DNA from: Azospirillum brasilense | GTDB lineage: Bacteria > Pseudomonadota > Alphaproteobacteria > Azospirillales > Azospirillaceae | Direction of reading: 5' to 3' | Assembly (NCBI RefSeq): GCF_005222205.1 | Contig: NZ_CP032345.1 | Coordinates: 2,295,501 to 2,359,500 of the forward strand | Length of the DNA: 64,000 nucleotides | Position numbers and translations under genes: made by a program | Shown: positions 20,883-29,557 of the stretch, in pieces | Numbering within the stretch: the stretch's first letter is position 1 | How the letters are laid out: each line of letters begins with the position of its first letter | Notes under the pieces: model-generated | Seen by the model: only the letters and a program-made list of their open reading frames with translations | Told to the model about the DNA's origin: nothing | Databases searched by the model: none

Positions 20883-22199
20883 ATGACCGACCGCACCATG
20901 GAATTCCTGAAGCAGGTGCGGGATCATCTATTCTATCTCAAACTGAGGCCGGGCGGTGTGCGCCTTCAGGCGAAGGGCGTCGATCTGTCGAGGCTGCGGC
21001 TGAAGGGCTTCAACCTGCAAACGGCCATCCTCACCCAGGGCAACTTCTCCGACGCCCAGCTCGAGGAGGTCAGCTTCGCCATGTCCGACCTGTTCGGGGC
21101 GAATTTCAGCCGGGCGAAGCTGGTGGGCTCCTCCTTCGCGCGGGCGGACCTGCGCGGGGCGAATTTCCTCAAGGCCGACCTGACCCGCACCGACTTCGAA
21201 GGAGCCGACCTGCGTCCCGGCCAGATCATGGTGCACCGCGCCGGCCGTGAGGACGAGGAGGAAGAGGAGCGGCGGCCCACCAACCTGACGGACGCCCGGA
21301 TGGACGGCGTCAGCTTCAAGGGCGCCGACCTCAGCCACGCCGAGCTGGCCAACGCCTCGACGGCCGGCGGCGACTTCAGCAACGCCAACCTGTTCGCCGC
21401 CAATCTGGCCGGGGCCGACCTGACCGAGGCGAATTTCAGCGGGGCCAAGATGAAGCGCGCCGTGCTGAACGGCGCCAACCTGACCCGCGCGGTCCTGCGC
21501 AACGCCGACCTGCGCGAAGCGACGCTGCGCAACGTCGACCTGACCGTGGCCGACACGCAGGGCGCCAACCTCAGCGGCGCCGTCTACATGCGGAACGCCG
21601 ACGCCTTGCCGACGCCGGTGCGCAGCGTGCTGGACGCCCACATCCTGTGGATCAACAGCGGCGGCGGGGCCGGGCTGCGGGCGGACTTCACCGGGATGGA
21701 CCTGCGCGGCCTGGACCTGACCGCCTGCGACCTGTCGGGCGGGGTGTTCCGCGACGCCAACCTGGACGAGGCCCGGCTGTCCAACGCCTCGCTCTCGCTG
21801 GCCGATTTCGGCGGGGCGAGCCTGCGCCGGGCGCGGCTGGACCAGGCGGTGCTGACCGGGGCGAACCTGAGCGGGGCCGACCTGACCGGGGCGGATCTCC
21901 ACGGCGGCGACCTCGGCATGGTGGATTTGCGCAACCCGGACGGCACCCCGACAGGGCGGAGCTGGCCCGCCAACCTGACGAACGCCACTCTGACCGCCGC
22001 CGACCTGCGCGGCGCCCGGCTGACCGGGGCCAAGCTGGCCGGCGCCAGCTTCGAGATGGCCAACCTCGCCTCGGCCGACCTGCGCGGCTGCGACGAGGCG
22101 GCGGCGAACCTGTCGAAGGCCAGCCTGATGGGCGCCCGCCGTGGTCCCCTGGAGGCGCGGCCGCCGCGCGACGGCGGCGGCCCCCTCATCGCCCTCTAG
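20883..22199 (+). CDS. pentapeptide-repeat protein
   Basis: A 438-residue protein formed mostly of A(D/N)LXX pentapeptide repeats, which fold into a right-handed quadrilateral beta-helix. Three blocks are visible: about residues 35-115, 140-240 and 265-425. They are separated by an acidic insert (REDEEEEERR) and by a non-repeat insert containing PTPVRSVLDAHILWI. The first 30 residues (MTDRTMEFLKQVRDHLFYLK) are non-repetitive. There is no signal peptide. Some members protect DNA gyrase, but nothing here shows that function. The ATG at 20883 begins the first plausible start; the frame is open far upstream. Confidence 0.85.
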   Translation: MTDRTMEFLKQVRDHLFYLKLRPGGVRLQAKGVDLSRLRLKGFNLQTAILTQGNFSDAQLEEVSFAMSDLFGANFSRAKLVGSSFARADLRGANFLKADLTRTDFEGADLRPGQIMVHRAGREDEEEEERRPTNLTDARMDGVSFKGADLSHAELANASTAGGDFSNANLFAANLAGADLTEANFSGAKMKRAVLNGANLTRAVLRNADLREATLRNVDLTVADTQGANLSGAVYMRNADALPTPVRSVLDAHILWINSGGGAGLRADFTGMDLRGLDLTACDLSGGVFRDANLDEARLSNASLSLADFGGASLRRARLDQAVLTGANLSGADLTGADLHGGDLGMVDLRNPDGTPTGRSWPANLTNATLTAADLRGARLTGAKLAGASFEMANLASADLRGCDEAAANLSKASLMGARRGPLEARPPRDGGGPLIAL

Positions 22200-22202
22200 C
22201 CT

Positions 22203-23315
22203 TCACGCCCAGGCGGCGAGCACCGCGTCGGCGGTGGATTCACGCAAGGGCGCGCGCTCGGGCGGGGTCCCGCCATCGACGCGCAGGCCCATCAGGGTCT
22301 CCACCAACGGCTCCGGCCCCGGCGTGACGCGGATCTGGCCGCGGGCGGCGATGTGCGGGTGGTCCGGCATCTCCGCCAGCGTCGGCAGCGCTTCGAAGCA
22401 GCAGTCCACCGGGTCGAGCAGCGCCTTCCAGTCGGCGAGGCTGCGGCTGGCGAACAGGGTGTCCAACTCCGCGATCAAGGCAGTCTGAGGCAGCGGGTCG
22501 CCTTGCCGGGCGGTCCAGTCGGGGCGCTCCACCGCCTCGCAGAAGCCTTGCCAGAACTTGGCCTCCAGCGCGGAGAGGGTGGCGAAGCGGCCATCGGCGG
22601 TGCGGTAGACGCGGTAGCAGGCGGCCCCACCGGACAGCAGCGCCTCGCCGCGGCCCGGGACCTCGCCGCGGGCGTCGGCGGTCAGGTTGAAGCCCTGCCA
22701 GCCCAGCACCGTCTCCATGATCGAGAGATCGAGGAAGCAGCCCTCGCCGCTGCGCTGGCGCCCGAACAGGGCGGCGACCACCGCCAGCGCGGTCTGCTGC
22801 GCCGAGGCGAAGTCGGCGACCGGCGGGTGGCTGATCGAGGGACGGTCCGGCGTGCCCGAGGAATCCAGCCCGCCGCCGACCGCCATGTAGTTCAGGTCAT
22901 GGCCGGCCCGCCGGGCGTAGGGGCCCGTGCTGCCCCAGCCGGACAGGCTGGCGTGGACCAGCCGCGGGTTCAGCGCGCGCAGCCGGGCGTGGCCCACCCC
23001 CAGCTTGTCCAGCACGCCGGGGCGGTAGCTTTCCACGAGGGCGTCGGCCCCGGCGATCAGCCTTTCGAAGGCGCCGCGGTCGCCCTCGTCCTTCAGGTTC
23101 AGGCGGACGACGGTCTTGCCGGCGTTCAGCAGCTTGTAGGCGGCGGTCGTGCCGTCGGCGTCGGTGGGGCCCATGTGGCGCAACGGGTCGCCGCTCGGCG
23201 GCTCCACCTTCACCACTTCGGCGCCGAGGTCGGCCAGCATCTGCGCGGCGTAGGGACCCGGCAGATACTGGCCGAGGTCGATGACGCGCAGTCCGCTCAG
23301 GAAGGGCAGGGGCAT
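22203..23315 (-). CDS. CaiB/BaiF (family III) CoA-transferase, racemase-like
   Basis: A 370-residue member of the family III CoA-transferase superfamily. The N-terminus LSGLRVIDLGQYLPGPYAA is typical. The size, the GHDLNYMAV segment with a catalytic-type His, and the ADFAS Asp suggest an alpha-methylacyl-CoA racemase-like activity rather than a true transferase. The substrate is unknown. The ATG at 23315 gives the standard family start; a longer frame to 23486 is not supported. It converges with the pentapeptide gene, with three bases between the stops. Confidence 0.85.
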   Translation of the reverse strand: MPLPFLSGLRVIDLGQYLPGPYAAQMLADLGAEVVKVEPPSGDPLRHMGPTDADGTTAAYKLLNAGKTVVRLNLKDEGDRGAFERLIAGADALVESYRPGVLDKLGVGHARLRALNPRLVHASLSGWGSTGPYARRAGHDLNYMAVGGGLDSSGTPDRPSISHPPVADFASAQQTALAVVAALFGRQRSGEGCFLDLSIMETVLGWQGFNLTADARGEVPGRGEALLSGGAACYRVYRTADGRFATLSALEAKFWQGFCEAVERPDWTARQGDPLPQTALIAELDTLFASRSLADWKALLDPVDCCFEALPTLAEMPDHPHIAARGQIRVTPGPEPLVETLMGLRVDGGTPPERAPLRESTADAVLAAWA

Positions 23316-23467
23316 GGTGCGTTTCCTTGTTCTTCGCTTTTTGGGGCTTCGTTCCGGGGCGCCGTCGGGACGAGTGTCCGCGATGCCGCGTCCGGAATGC
23401 AACCGTCCACCCTTCACGGTCGTGCCGCCTCCACCGTCGATATCAGACCGATGGTGAGGAGGAAAAC

Positions 23468-23659
23468 ATGTCCACGGCCAAGGCACCCAAGTACAAGGTC
23501 TACAAGGATCACCGCAACGAATGGCGCTGGACCTTCCACGCCGCCAACGGCGAGACCATCGCCGTCAGCAGCGAGGGCTACACGGCCGAGCGCGACTGCC
23601 TGCACGGCATCGCCCTGATGAAGAGCTCCAGCGACGCGGTCGTCCTGGTCGAGGAGTGA
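23468..23659 (+). CDS. DUF1508 (YegP-like) small protein
   Basis: A 63-residue protein with one DUF1508 module: YKVYKDHRNEWRWTFHAANGETIAVSSEGY followed by ERDCLHGIALMK (shown in parts). The fold of YegP relatives is known, but their function is not. The strong ribosome site GAGGAGGAAAA lies just before the ATG at 23468, which argues for high expression. It stands alone on the plus strand between the divergent CoA-transferase gene and the convergent clpA gene. Confidence 0.88.
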   Translation: MSTAKAPKYKVYKDHRNEWRWTFHAANGETIAVSSEGYTAERDCLHGIALMKSSSDAVVLVEE

Positions 23660-23704
23660 CCACCCGGCGGTCCGTCAGGCGCCAGCCGGCCGGGCAAAAA
23701 GAAA

Positions 23705-23726
23705 GGGGGCCTTGCGGCCCCCTTTT
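23705..23726. terminator. bidirectional terminator between DUF1508 gene and clpA
   Basis: The hairpin gggggcc-ttgc-ggccccc is followed by TTTTT on the plus strand and by a TTTC-TTTTT-like run on the minus strand, so it can end both convergent transcripts. Confidence 0.9.
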
Positions 23727-23748
23727 TCGCGTTCCGTGCGACGCGGCG

Positions 23749-26064
23749 TCATTCCGCCAGTTCGTGCACGACCTCGTCCTCGTCCTCGTCGCCGGAGCGC
23801 CGCTTGCGCGACCCCTCGGTGTACTCGAAGGCGGGCTTGTCGTCCTTCACGGTGACCTTGACCAGACCGCCCTTGGCGAGCTTGCCGAACAGCAGCTCCT
23901 CCGCCAGCGGCTTCTTCAGGTGCTCCTGGATCACGCGGCCCAGCGGACGCGCGCCGTAGAGCGGGTCGTAGCCCTTCTTGCCCAGCCACTCGCGGGCCTG
24001 ATCGTCGAGTTCGATCGTGACGCCGCGGTCCTCGAGCTGCGCCTCCATCTGCATGATGAACTTGTCCACCACGCGGTTGATGACCTCCTGGGTCAGCGGC
24101 GCGAAGGGGATGATCGCATCCAGACGGTTGCGGAACTCCGGCGTGAACAGCTTCTCCACCGCTTCCATGTCCTCGCCGACCCGACGCTCGCGCTCGAAGC
24201 CGATGGCCGGCTTGGCCATGTCCGAGGCGCCCGCGTTGGAGGTCATGATGAGGATGACGTTGCGGAAGTCCACCGTCTTGCCGTTGTGGTCGGTCAGCTT
24301 GCCGTGATCCATGATCTGCAACAGGATGTTGAACAGATCCGGATGCGCCTTCTCGATTTCATCGAGCAGCAGCACGCAATGCGGATGCTGGTCGATGGCG
24401 TCGGTCAGCAGGCCGCCCTGGTCGAACCCGACATAGCCCGGAGGGGCGCCGATCAGGCGGGAGACCGTGTGCCGCTCCATATACTCCGACATGTCGAAGC
24501 GGGTCAGCTCGATGCCCAGCGTGAGGGAAAGCTGGCGGGCCACCTCGGTCTTGCCGACGCCGGTCGGGCCGGTGAACAGGTAGTTGCCGATCGGCTTCTC
24601 CGGCTCGCGCAGGCCGGCGCGGGCCAGCTTGATGGCGGAGACCAGCGCGTCGATGGCCTTGTTCTGGCCGAAGACCATGGTCTTCAGGTCGCGCTCCAGG
24701 TTGAGGAGCGTCTCCTTGTCGTCGCGGCTGACTGACTTCGGCGGGATGCGGGCGATCTTGGCGACCACCGCCTCCACGTCCTTGACGGAGATCTTCTTCT
24801 TCCGCTTGTTCTCCGGCAGCAGCATCTGCGCGGCGCCGACCTCGTCGATGATGTCGATGGCCTTGTCCGGCAGCTTGCGGTCGCCGATGTACTTCGCAGA
24901 CAGCTCCACCGCCGAACGGATCGCGTCGTTGGTGTAGCTCACCCGGTGATGCTTCTCGTAGTAGGTCTTGATCCCCTGGAGGATCTTGATCGCATCCTCG
25001 ACCGTCGGCTCGTTGACGTCGATCTTCTGGAAGCGCCGGACGAGGGCCCGGTCCTTCTCGAAATAGTTCCGGTATTCCTTGTAGGTCGTCGAACCGATGC
25101 AACGCAGCGAGCCGGAGGCGAGGGCCGGCTTCAGCAGGTTCGAGGCGTCCATCGCACCGCCCGAGGTCGCACCGGCGCCGATGACCGTGTGGATCTCGTC
25201 GATGAAGAGGACGGCACCTTCCGTGGCCTCCAGTTCGGAGACGACGGCCTTGAGGCGCTCTTCGAAGTCGCCGCGGTACCGCGTACCGGCGAGCAGGGAG
25301 CCCATGTCGAGCGCGAAGATGGTGGCGCCCTTCAGCACCTCCGGAACCTCGCCATGGACGATGCGGCGGGCCAGCCCCTCGGCGATGGCGGTCTTGCCGA
25401 CACCGGGATCACCGACATACAGCGGGTTGTTCTTCGACCGCCGGCACAGGATCTGGATGGTCCGCTCGACCTCCTGCTCCCGTCCGATCAGCGGATCGAT
25501 CTTCCCGCTGGCCGCCTTCTTGTTCAGGTTGACGCAATAAGCCTCTAGGGCTTCGCTGCCTTTCTTCACGACCTTCTCCGCCGCCGCGTCCTCGTCGGCT
25601 CCGGTAACGCGCTTCGCTTCCGAGCGGCCCGGGGCCTTCGCGATTCCGTGAGAGATGTAGTTCACCGCGTCGAAACGGGTCATCTCCTGCTCCTGCAGGA
25701 AATAGACCGCGTGGCTTTCGCGTTCAGAGAACAGGGCGACGAGCACATTTGCTCCCGTCACCTCTTCACGCCCCGACGACTGGACGTGGATGGCCGCGCG
25801 TTGCAGCACCCGCTGGAAGCCAGCCGTCGGCTTAGCATCATCGGGCCTGTTCGTGATCAGGTTCGCAAGCTCGTTGTCGAGGTAATCCGAGAGTTCGGCG
25901 CGCAGTCGGTCCAGATCGACCCCACAAGCGCGCAAGACGGCCATGGCATCGGCATCCTCGGTCAATGCGAGCAGCAAGTGTTCGAGCGTCGCGTATTCGT
26001 GCCTGCGCTCGTTCGCATGGGCCAGGGCTCGGTGCAGCGTCTGTTCCAAGTTACGCGACAGCAT
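23749..26064 (-). CDS. clpA: ATP-dependent Clp protease ATPase subunit ClpA
   Basis: Hexameric AAA+ unfoldase that feeds substrates to ClpP. The 771-residue protein has an N-terminal Clp_N double repeat (LEQTLHRALAHANERRHEYA). AAA-1 carries Walker A GDPGVGKT and Walker B LFIDEIH; AAA-2 carries GPTGVGKT and LLLDEIEKAHPD. An IGF loop (KPAIGFERE) stands in the place of the ClpP-docking IGL/F tripeptide. The C-terminus ends in an acidic tail (GDEDEDE). The ATG at 26064 gives the normal ClpA start MLSRNLEQ. It follows clpS by eight bases. Confidence 0.97.
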   Translation of the reverse strand: MLSRNLEQTLHRALAHANERRHEYATLEHLLLALTEDADAMAVLRACGVDLDRLRAELSDYLDNELANLITNRPDDAKPTAGFQRVLQRAAIHVQSSGREEVTGANVLVALFSERESHAVYFLQEQEMTRFDAVNYISHGIAKAPGRSEAKRVTGADEDAAAEKVVKKGSEALEAYCVNLNKKAASGKIDPLIGREQEVERTIQILCRRSKNNPLYVGDPGVGKTAIAEGLARRIVHGEVPEVLKGATIFALDMGSLLAGTRYRGDFEERLKAVVSELEATEGAVLFIDEIHTVIGAGATSGGAMDASNLLKPALASGSLRCIGSTTYKEYRNYFEKDRALVRRFQKIDVNEPTVEDAIKILQGIKTYYEKHHRVSYTNDAIRSAVELSAKYIGDRKLPDKAIDIIDEVGAAQMLLPENKRKKKISVKDVEAVVAKIARIPPKSVSRDDKETLLNLERDLKTMVFGQNKAIDALVSAIKLARAGLREPEKPIGNYLFTGPTGVGKTEVARQLSLTLGIELTRFDMSEYMERHTVSRLIGAPPGYVGFDQGGLLTDAIDQHPHCVLLLDEIEKAHPDLFNILLQIMDHGKLTDHNGKTVDFRNVILIMTSNAGASDMAKPAIGFERERRVGEDMEAVEKLFTPEFRNRLDAIIPFAPLTQEVINRVVDKFIMQMEAQLEDRGVTIELDDQAREWLGKKGYDPLYGARPLGRVIQEHLKKPLAEELLFGKLAKGGLVKVTVKDDKPAFEYTEGSRKRRSGDEDEDEVVHELAE

Positions 26065-26072
26065 CTGTGGCC

Positions 26073-26399
26073 TTAATCCTTTTCTAGCGTACATTGCAGC
26101 GGGTGCTGGTGCTGGCGCGCAAAGTCCATCACCTGCGTGACTTTCGTCTCCGCCACCTCGTAGGTGAACACGCCGCACAAGCCCACACCCCGCCGGTGCA
26201 CATGCAGCATGATCCGCGTAGCCTCCTCGCGCGACTTGGCAAAGAAGCGCTCCAAGACATGAACGACGAATTCCATAGGTGTGTAGTCGTCGTTCAACAT
26301 CAAGACCTTATACATCGAGGGCTTTTTAGTCTTAGGCTTGGTTTTGATAACCACGCCCGTGGTGGTGCCCTCGTCGCCGTGCTTGTCGTTTTCGGCCAT
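26073..26399 (-). CDS. clpS: ATP-dependent Clp protease adaptor ClpS
   Basis: N-end-rule adaptor that delivers proteins with bulky N-terminal residues to ClpAP. The 108-residue protein has a flexible N-terminus followed by the ClpS core: [20 protein letters not shown] (residues 29-48), with the binding-pocket LNDDYTPM, and [21 protein letters not shown]. Length and order (clpS immediately before clpA) are as in other proteobacteria. The eight-base gap to clpA indicates coupled expression. Confidence 0.97.
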   Translation of the reverse strand: MAENDKHGDEGTTTGVVIKTKPKTKKPSMYKVLMLNDDYTPMEFVVHVLERFFAKSREEATRIMLHVHRRGVGLCGVFTYEVAETKVTQVMDFARQHQHPLQCTLEKD

Positions 26400-26854
26400 G
26401 GTCTCAACAGGTCAACATCGCGATGTACGTCGCATGAATGATATGAGAACTCCGGGCGCGGTGGGAAGGGGCCGTTTTCGGTGAGTCCCCATTTGGGAGA
26501 GGCCCATTCGGAACAAGACCTGCCCGGCTACCCCGGAATTGGTGGAAGGCATTTGAATTTGCGGCAGAACTGCCGCACCGGCGTGCCAAAAATGGCACGG
26601 CCCGCAGCCTGTAGATGTCCCTTGCGCCGAAAAGAAACAAGCCCGGCGGTCTGCACCGCCGGGCTTTCCCGGAACTTCACAATGCCGTGAGGCGGCAGGA
26701 TTTAAAGCGGTACCGCCTTGCGCCGTCCGCACCCCCGGACGAGAGCGTCCCGGGGGCGGCGGAGGTGGGAGCCGCCCCGGCCCTGCGGCCGGGTCTGTGG
26801 AATTGCTGGCTCCGGGACATTTTGTCTCAGGCTGGCGTCTGGGACCGGCCTGGA
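26400..26854. other. intergenic region upstream of clpS
   Basis: 455 bases with no supported gene. It should contain the clpSA promoter on the minus strand. Visible are small palindromes gcggcagaactgccgc (26560-26575) and gtgccaaaaatggcac (26583-26598), plus the phasin terminator at 26640-26666. No RNA gene is recognised. Confidence 0.45.
26638..26667 (-). terminator. intrinsic terminator after the first phasin gene
   Basis: The hairpin gcccggcggt-ctgc-accgccgggc, read on the minus strand, is followed by TTGTTTCTTTT, fitting termination of the phasin transcript that ends at 26855. Confidence 0.8.
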
Positions 26855-27340
26855 TCAGGCGGCCTTCGCCGCGACCGGCTTGGACAGCGTCTCGACCGTG
26901 ACCTGGAGGCGGTCGTTGATCGGCGCGAAGGCGTCCTTGGCGGTCTTCAGCGACAGCTCCTGCAGCTTGGCGCTCTCCTTGACGAAGGTCTCGAAGCTCG
27001 CCTTGGCGAAGCTGCTCTGCAGCTCGACCAGCTCCTGGACGGTCTTGACGGCCAGCAGGGCCTTGCCGGTGGCGGCGCTCTTCTCCAGCGAGGACTGGGT
27101 GAAGGAGGCGACCTGCTTGCCGGCTTCCTCGGCGCCCTTGGCGACGATGGTGCCCGACTTCACGACGGCGTCGACGTTGCCCTTGGTCAGGGCGGTCAGC
27201 TCGTCGAAGCCCTTGAGGATCTGGGCCGAGGCCTTCTCGAACTGCTCCTGCTGGGCCTTGACCAGGCCGTCGACGTTCAGCTTGGCGGCGGAGACGGCGT
27301 CTTCGAAGGTCTTGGTGGCGGCGGCGAACTTGTCGGTCAT
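26855..27340 (-). CDS. phasin family protein (PHB granule)
   Basis: A 161-residue, all-helical protein of the phasin_2 family that coats polyhydroxybutyrate granules. Typical elements are MTDKFAAATKTFEDAVSAAK, the EQFEKASAQILKGFDEL helix, and the C-terminal SSFAKASFETFVKESAKLQEL. No signal peptide or membrane segment. A second phasin gene lies 270 bases upstream on the same strand, each with its own promoter. The promoter here (27467-27495) is flanked by two TGC-N3-GCA palindromes, the pattern of PhaR repression sites. Confidence 0.92.
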   Translation of the reverse strand: MTDKFAAATKTFEDAVSAAKLNVDGLVKAQQEQFEKASAQILKGFDELTALTKGNVDAVVKSGTIVAKGAEEAGKQVASFTQSSLEKSAATGKALLAVKTVQELVELQSSFAKASFETFVKESAKLQELSLKTAKDAFAPINDRLQVTVETLSKPVAAKAA

Positions 27341-27447
27341 GGAACGGCTCCTCGAATTTCATCGGGTTGACCCGCGCCGGACCCACCGATTGGCGACCGC
27401 GCGGATGATCCGACCACGACCCCGTGGCTTCGGGCGTCAGGTCGATG

Positions 27448-27514
27448 CTGCAATGCAGCATGACTAAACTTAGGGCAGGTCCCGGTGGATGTCAACGGGT
27501 TTTTGTGCGGTGCA
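27448..27514 (-). promoter_or_regulatory. phasin promoter flanked by two PhaR-type operators
   Basis: On the minus strand TTGACA (27490-27495), a 17-base spacer and TAAGTT (27467-27472) form a sigma-70 promoter. CTGC-AAT-GCAG lies just downstream at 27448-27458. TGC-N3-GCA within a larger ttgtgcggtgcacaa palindrome lies upstream at 27504-27516. PhaR in Paracoccus and relatives recognises CTGC-N3/4-GCAG. The same arrangement, with 57-58 base spacing, precedes the second phasin gene. Confidence 0.75.
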
Positions 27515-27553
27515 CAAAAACTTTGGCGCGTCCTGCCCGGCCCCTTTGCGCGC

Positions 27554-27585
27554 GGAGCCCGGCCGTCGGGAAACGGCCGGGCTCC
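27554..27585 (-). terminator. GC-rich hairpin after the second phasin gene
   Basis: Inverted arms ggagcccggccgt / acggccgggctcc with a short loop lie 23 bases past the phasin stop. There is no T-run, so it may be an RNA-stabilising hairpin or a weak terminator. Confidence 0.55.
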
Positions 27586-27607
27586 GTGGTCTCGCCGTGC
27601 TCGCGGA

Positions 27608-28144
27608 TCAGGCCGCGATCGGCTTGGAGAGCGTGCTGACGGTGACTGACACGCGGTCCTTCAGCGGGGTCAGGGCCGCCGTGGCGACGCGGGTGCCGAT
27701 GCCCTGGAGGCGCGAGGACTCCGCGACGAAGGCGTCGAAGCTGGCCTTCACATACTCGCTCTGGAGATCGACGACCTCCTTCAGCGACTTGGCGGTCAGC
27801 AGGGCCTTGCCGGTGGTGACCGACTTGTCGAAGGAGGCCTGGGCGTAGGCGGTCACCTCGCGGGTCAGTTCCTCCGCACCCTGGGTGGCGATGCTGCCGC
27901 TCTGGATCAGCGCCTCGACGTTGGCCTTGTTCAGGGCCTGCAGCTCGGCGGAGATCTTCAGGAGTTGGGCGGACAGCTTCTCGACCTGCTCCTTGGTGGC
28001 GGAGGCGGTCTGCTCGAACGTCTTCGCGGCCTGCTCCTGGCCAGCCTTGACGAAGCCCTCGACCTGCTCCTTGGCCTGGGCGGCGGCGCTCTCGAACGCC
28101 TGGGTGGGGGCGGGGGCCGGCTTGGCCTTCGTCACGGTCGTCAT
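27608..28144 (-). CDS. phasin family protein (second copy)
   Basis: A 178-residue phasin paralogous to the 26855 gene. It has an Ala/Pro/Lys-rich start (MTTVTKAKPAPAPTQAFESA), then helical phasin sequence with KAGQEQAAKTFEQTASATKE and a core ending SEYVKASFDAFVAESSRLQ. The shared C-terminal pattern 'VTVSTLSKPIAA' and near-identical operator/promoter layouts indicate a duplication of the whole unit. It likely controls PHB granule size and surface. Its own terminator-like hairpin lies at 27554-27585. Confidence 0.92.
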   Translation of the reverse strand: MTTVTKAKPAPAPTQAFESAAAQAKEQVEGFVKAGQEQAAKTFEQTASATKEQVEKLSAQLLKISAELQALNKANVEALIQSGSIATQGAEELTREVTAYAQASFDKSVTTGKALLTAKSLKEVVDLQSEYVKASFDAFVAESSRLQGIGTRVATAALTPLKDRVSVTVSTLSKPIAA

Positions 28145-28267
28145 GCCTTGCGTTCCTTCCTTCGTCGAAGCCCGGCGCGCATCAACCCGGACCGGCGGAC
28201 CGTCCGCCTGCGGGGCGCAGACCGGCTGCGTTGGGGAGACCCGGACGGCTCCGGGCCCGAAAAATGC

Positions 28268-28337
28268 TGCAGTGCAGCAATGGCTAAACTATGGGCATTT
28301 ATCCGTGGAGTCAACAAAGAATCTTGTGCGTCGCACA
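28268..28337 (-). promoter_or_regulatory. second phasin promoter flanked by two PhaR-type operators
   Basis: TTGACT (28310-28315), a 17-base spacer and TAGTTT (28287-28292) form the promoter on the minus strand. CTGC-AGT-GCAG at 28268-28278 and ttgtgcgtcgcacaa at 28325-28337 flank it. The spacing of the two TGC-N3-GCA cores (58 bases) is almost the same as for the first phasin gene (57). Confidence 0.75.
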
Positions 28338-28564
28338 ATATATCAGTTGAGCCCGGTCCCTTTGCTTATCGGTACGGCGAAAGCTCCACCGTTCCGCCTC
28401 ATGGGAAAACCGATCCACTTTGGCTCGACTGGGCGGAGCCTTTACGAAAGCTTTACCGCCAATCCTGCCCAATCATACTCTGCCCGCCGAAGGGACGCGC
28501 TTCGGCCAAAGGTCAGACCAACCGCGGCGGAACGTCGCAGCTTTCAGTTCGGGAACGTTCTTTC
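28338..28564. other. intergenic region upstream of the Anbu gene
   Basis: About 230 bases without a supported gene. It presumably carries the Anbu promoter on the plus strand; no strong consensus elements are visible. Confidence 0.4.
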
Positions 28565-29326
28565 ATGACCTATTGCCTCGGCATCAAGACCCGCGACGGC
28601 CTGATCGGCCTGTCGGACGGGCGCATCACCAGCGGTTCGCAGCTCTCGTCCGCGCGCAAGGTGACCATGGTGGGCAGCGGCGGCGACCGCTTCTTCATCC
28701 TGAATTCCGGCCTGCGCAGCGTGCGCGACAAGACGCTGGCCTACCTGCGCCGCGACATGTCCCGGCGCCGCGGCGAGACCTACCCGACCATGCTGGACGC
28801 GCTGTCGGCCTTCACGGCCTGCCTGCGCCAGGTGGCGGCGGAGGACAAGGAGGCGCTGGAGGCGTCCAAGCTGGCCTTCAACCTGCACGCCATCATCGGC
28901 GGCCAGCTCGCCGAGGACCGCGAGCCCTACATGTTCCTGGTCTATCCGGAGGGCAACTGGATCGAGGTGGACGAGCGCACGCCCTACCTGTCGATCGGCG
29001 CCACCGCCTACGGCAAGCCGATCCTCGACCGCGCGCTGTCTTACAGCACGGACATGCGGACGGCGCTGAAGATCGCCTACCTGTCCTTCGACAGCACGCG
29101 CTTCTCGTCCAACGACGTCGGCTTCCCCATCGACATGGTGACCTTCAACGCCGAGGAACGGCTGTGGCGCCAGTCGAACTTCGACTACGACGATCTGGTC
29201 GAGCAGCGCCTGTGGTGGAACCGGAACATCACCGAGCTGGCCCGCCGCATGCCCGACGGCCCGTGGGTGGACACGCTGCTGGCCGCGGGCGCGCGGGCGG
29301 ATGTCGCTGAGGAAGAGGTGGTCTGA
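28565..29326 (+). CDS. Anbu-type proteasome-like peptidase
   Basis: A 253-residue protein of the Anbu (ancestral beta-subunit) family, Ntn-hydrolases related to HslV and the 20S proteasome. After Met removal the N-terminal nucleophile would be Thr (MTYCLGIK), with the supporting Asp in GLSDGRITSG and Lys in SARKVTM. The family segment LRSVRDKTLAYLRR and the GATAYGKPILDRAL segment are present. Anbu genes usually sit beside alpha-E, transglutaminase-like and ATP-grasp genes; none is adjacent here. The ATG at 28565 is the only start that exposes the Thr. Confidence 0.88.
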   Translation: MTYCLGIKTRDGLIGLSDGRITSGSQLSSARKVTMVGSGGDRFFILNSGLRSVRDKTLAYLRRDMSRRRGETYPTMLDALSAFTACLRQVAAEDKEALEASKLAFNLHAIIGGQLAEDREPYMFLVYPEGNWIEVDERTPYLSIGATAYGKPILDRALSYSTDMRTALKIAYLSFDSTRFSSNDVGFPIDMVTFNAEERLWRQSNFDYDDLVEQRLWWNRNITELARRMPDGPWVDTLLAAGARADVAEEEVV

Positions 29327-29350
29327 GGTGTGAAGCCTTGGCCCCCTCCC

Positions 29351-29545
29351 TAAAGCGAACTTCCGTTCGCTTTAGACTCATAGCGCCTCATTCGCCGGCG
29401 GGCTCCGGTCGCATGTGCGACCGGGACCGCCGGCGCGGTCCAAAGCGGATTGCAATCCGCTTTAACCCTCCCCCGCTTTCGCAGGGGAGGGGACTGATCT
29501 TCCTCTCCCGCGGAAGCGGGGGAGGGCCGGGGAGGGGGGCAAGGT
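29351..29545. repeat. composite palindromic intergenic element
   Basis: A run of hairpins follows the Anbu gene. First is taaagcgaac-ttcc-gttcgcttta (29351-29374). Next is a nested 41-base cruciform (29394-29434) with gccggcgg / ccgccggc outer arms and ccggtcgca / tgcgaccgg inner arms. A perfect 22-bp palindrome lies at 29442-29463, and cctcccc / ggggagg REP-type arms lie at 29466-29545. The two AAAGCG palindromes bracket the cruciform like ends of a small mobile or REP-type unit. Confidence 0.7.
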
Positions 29546-29557
29546 CAGCCCTGTCCG

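Noticed and set aside
26412..27461. 349-residue minus-strand frame across the first phasin gene
   Set aside because: Out-of-frame shadow with Arg/Gly-biased sequence; the phasin frame is convincing.
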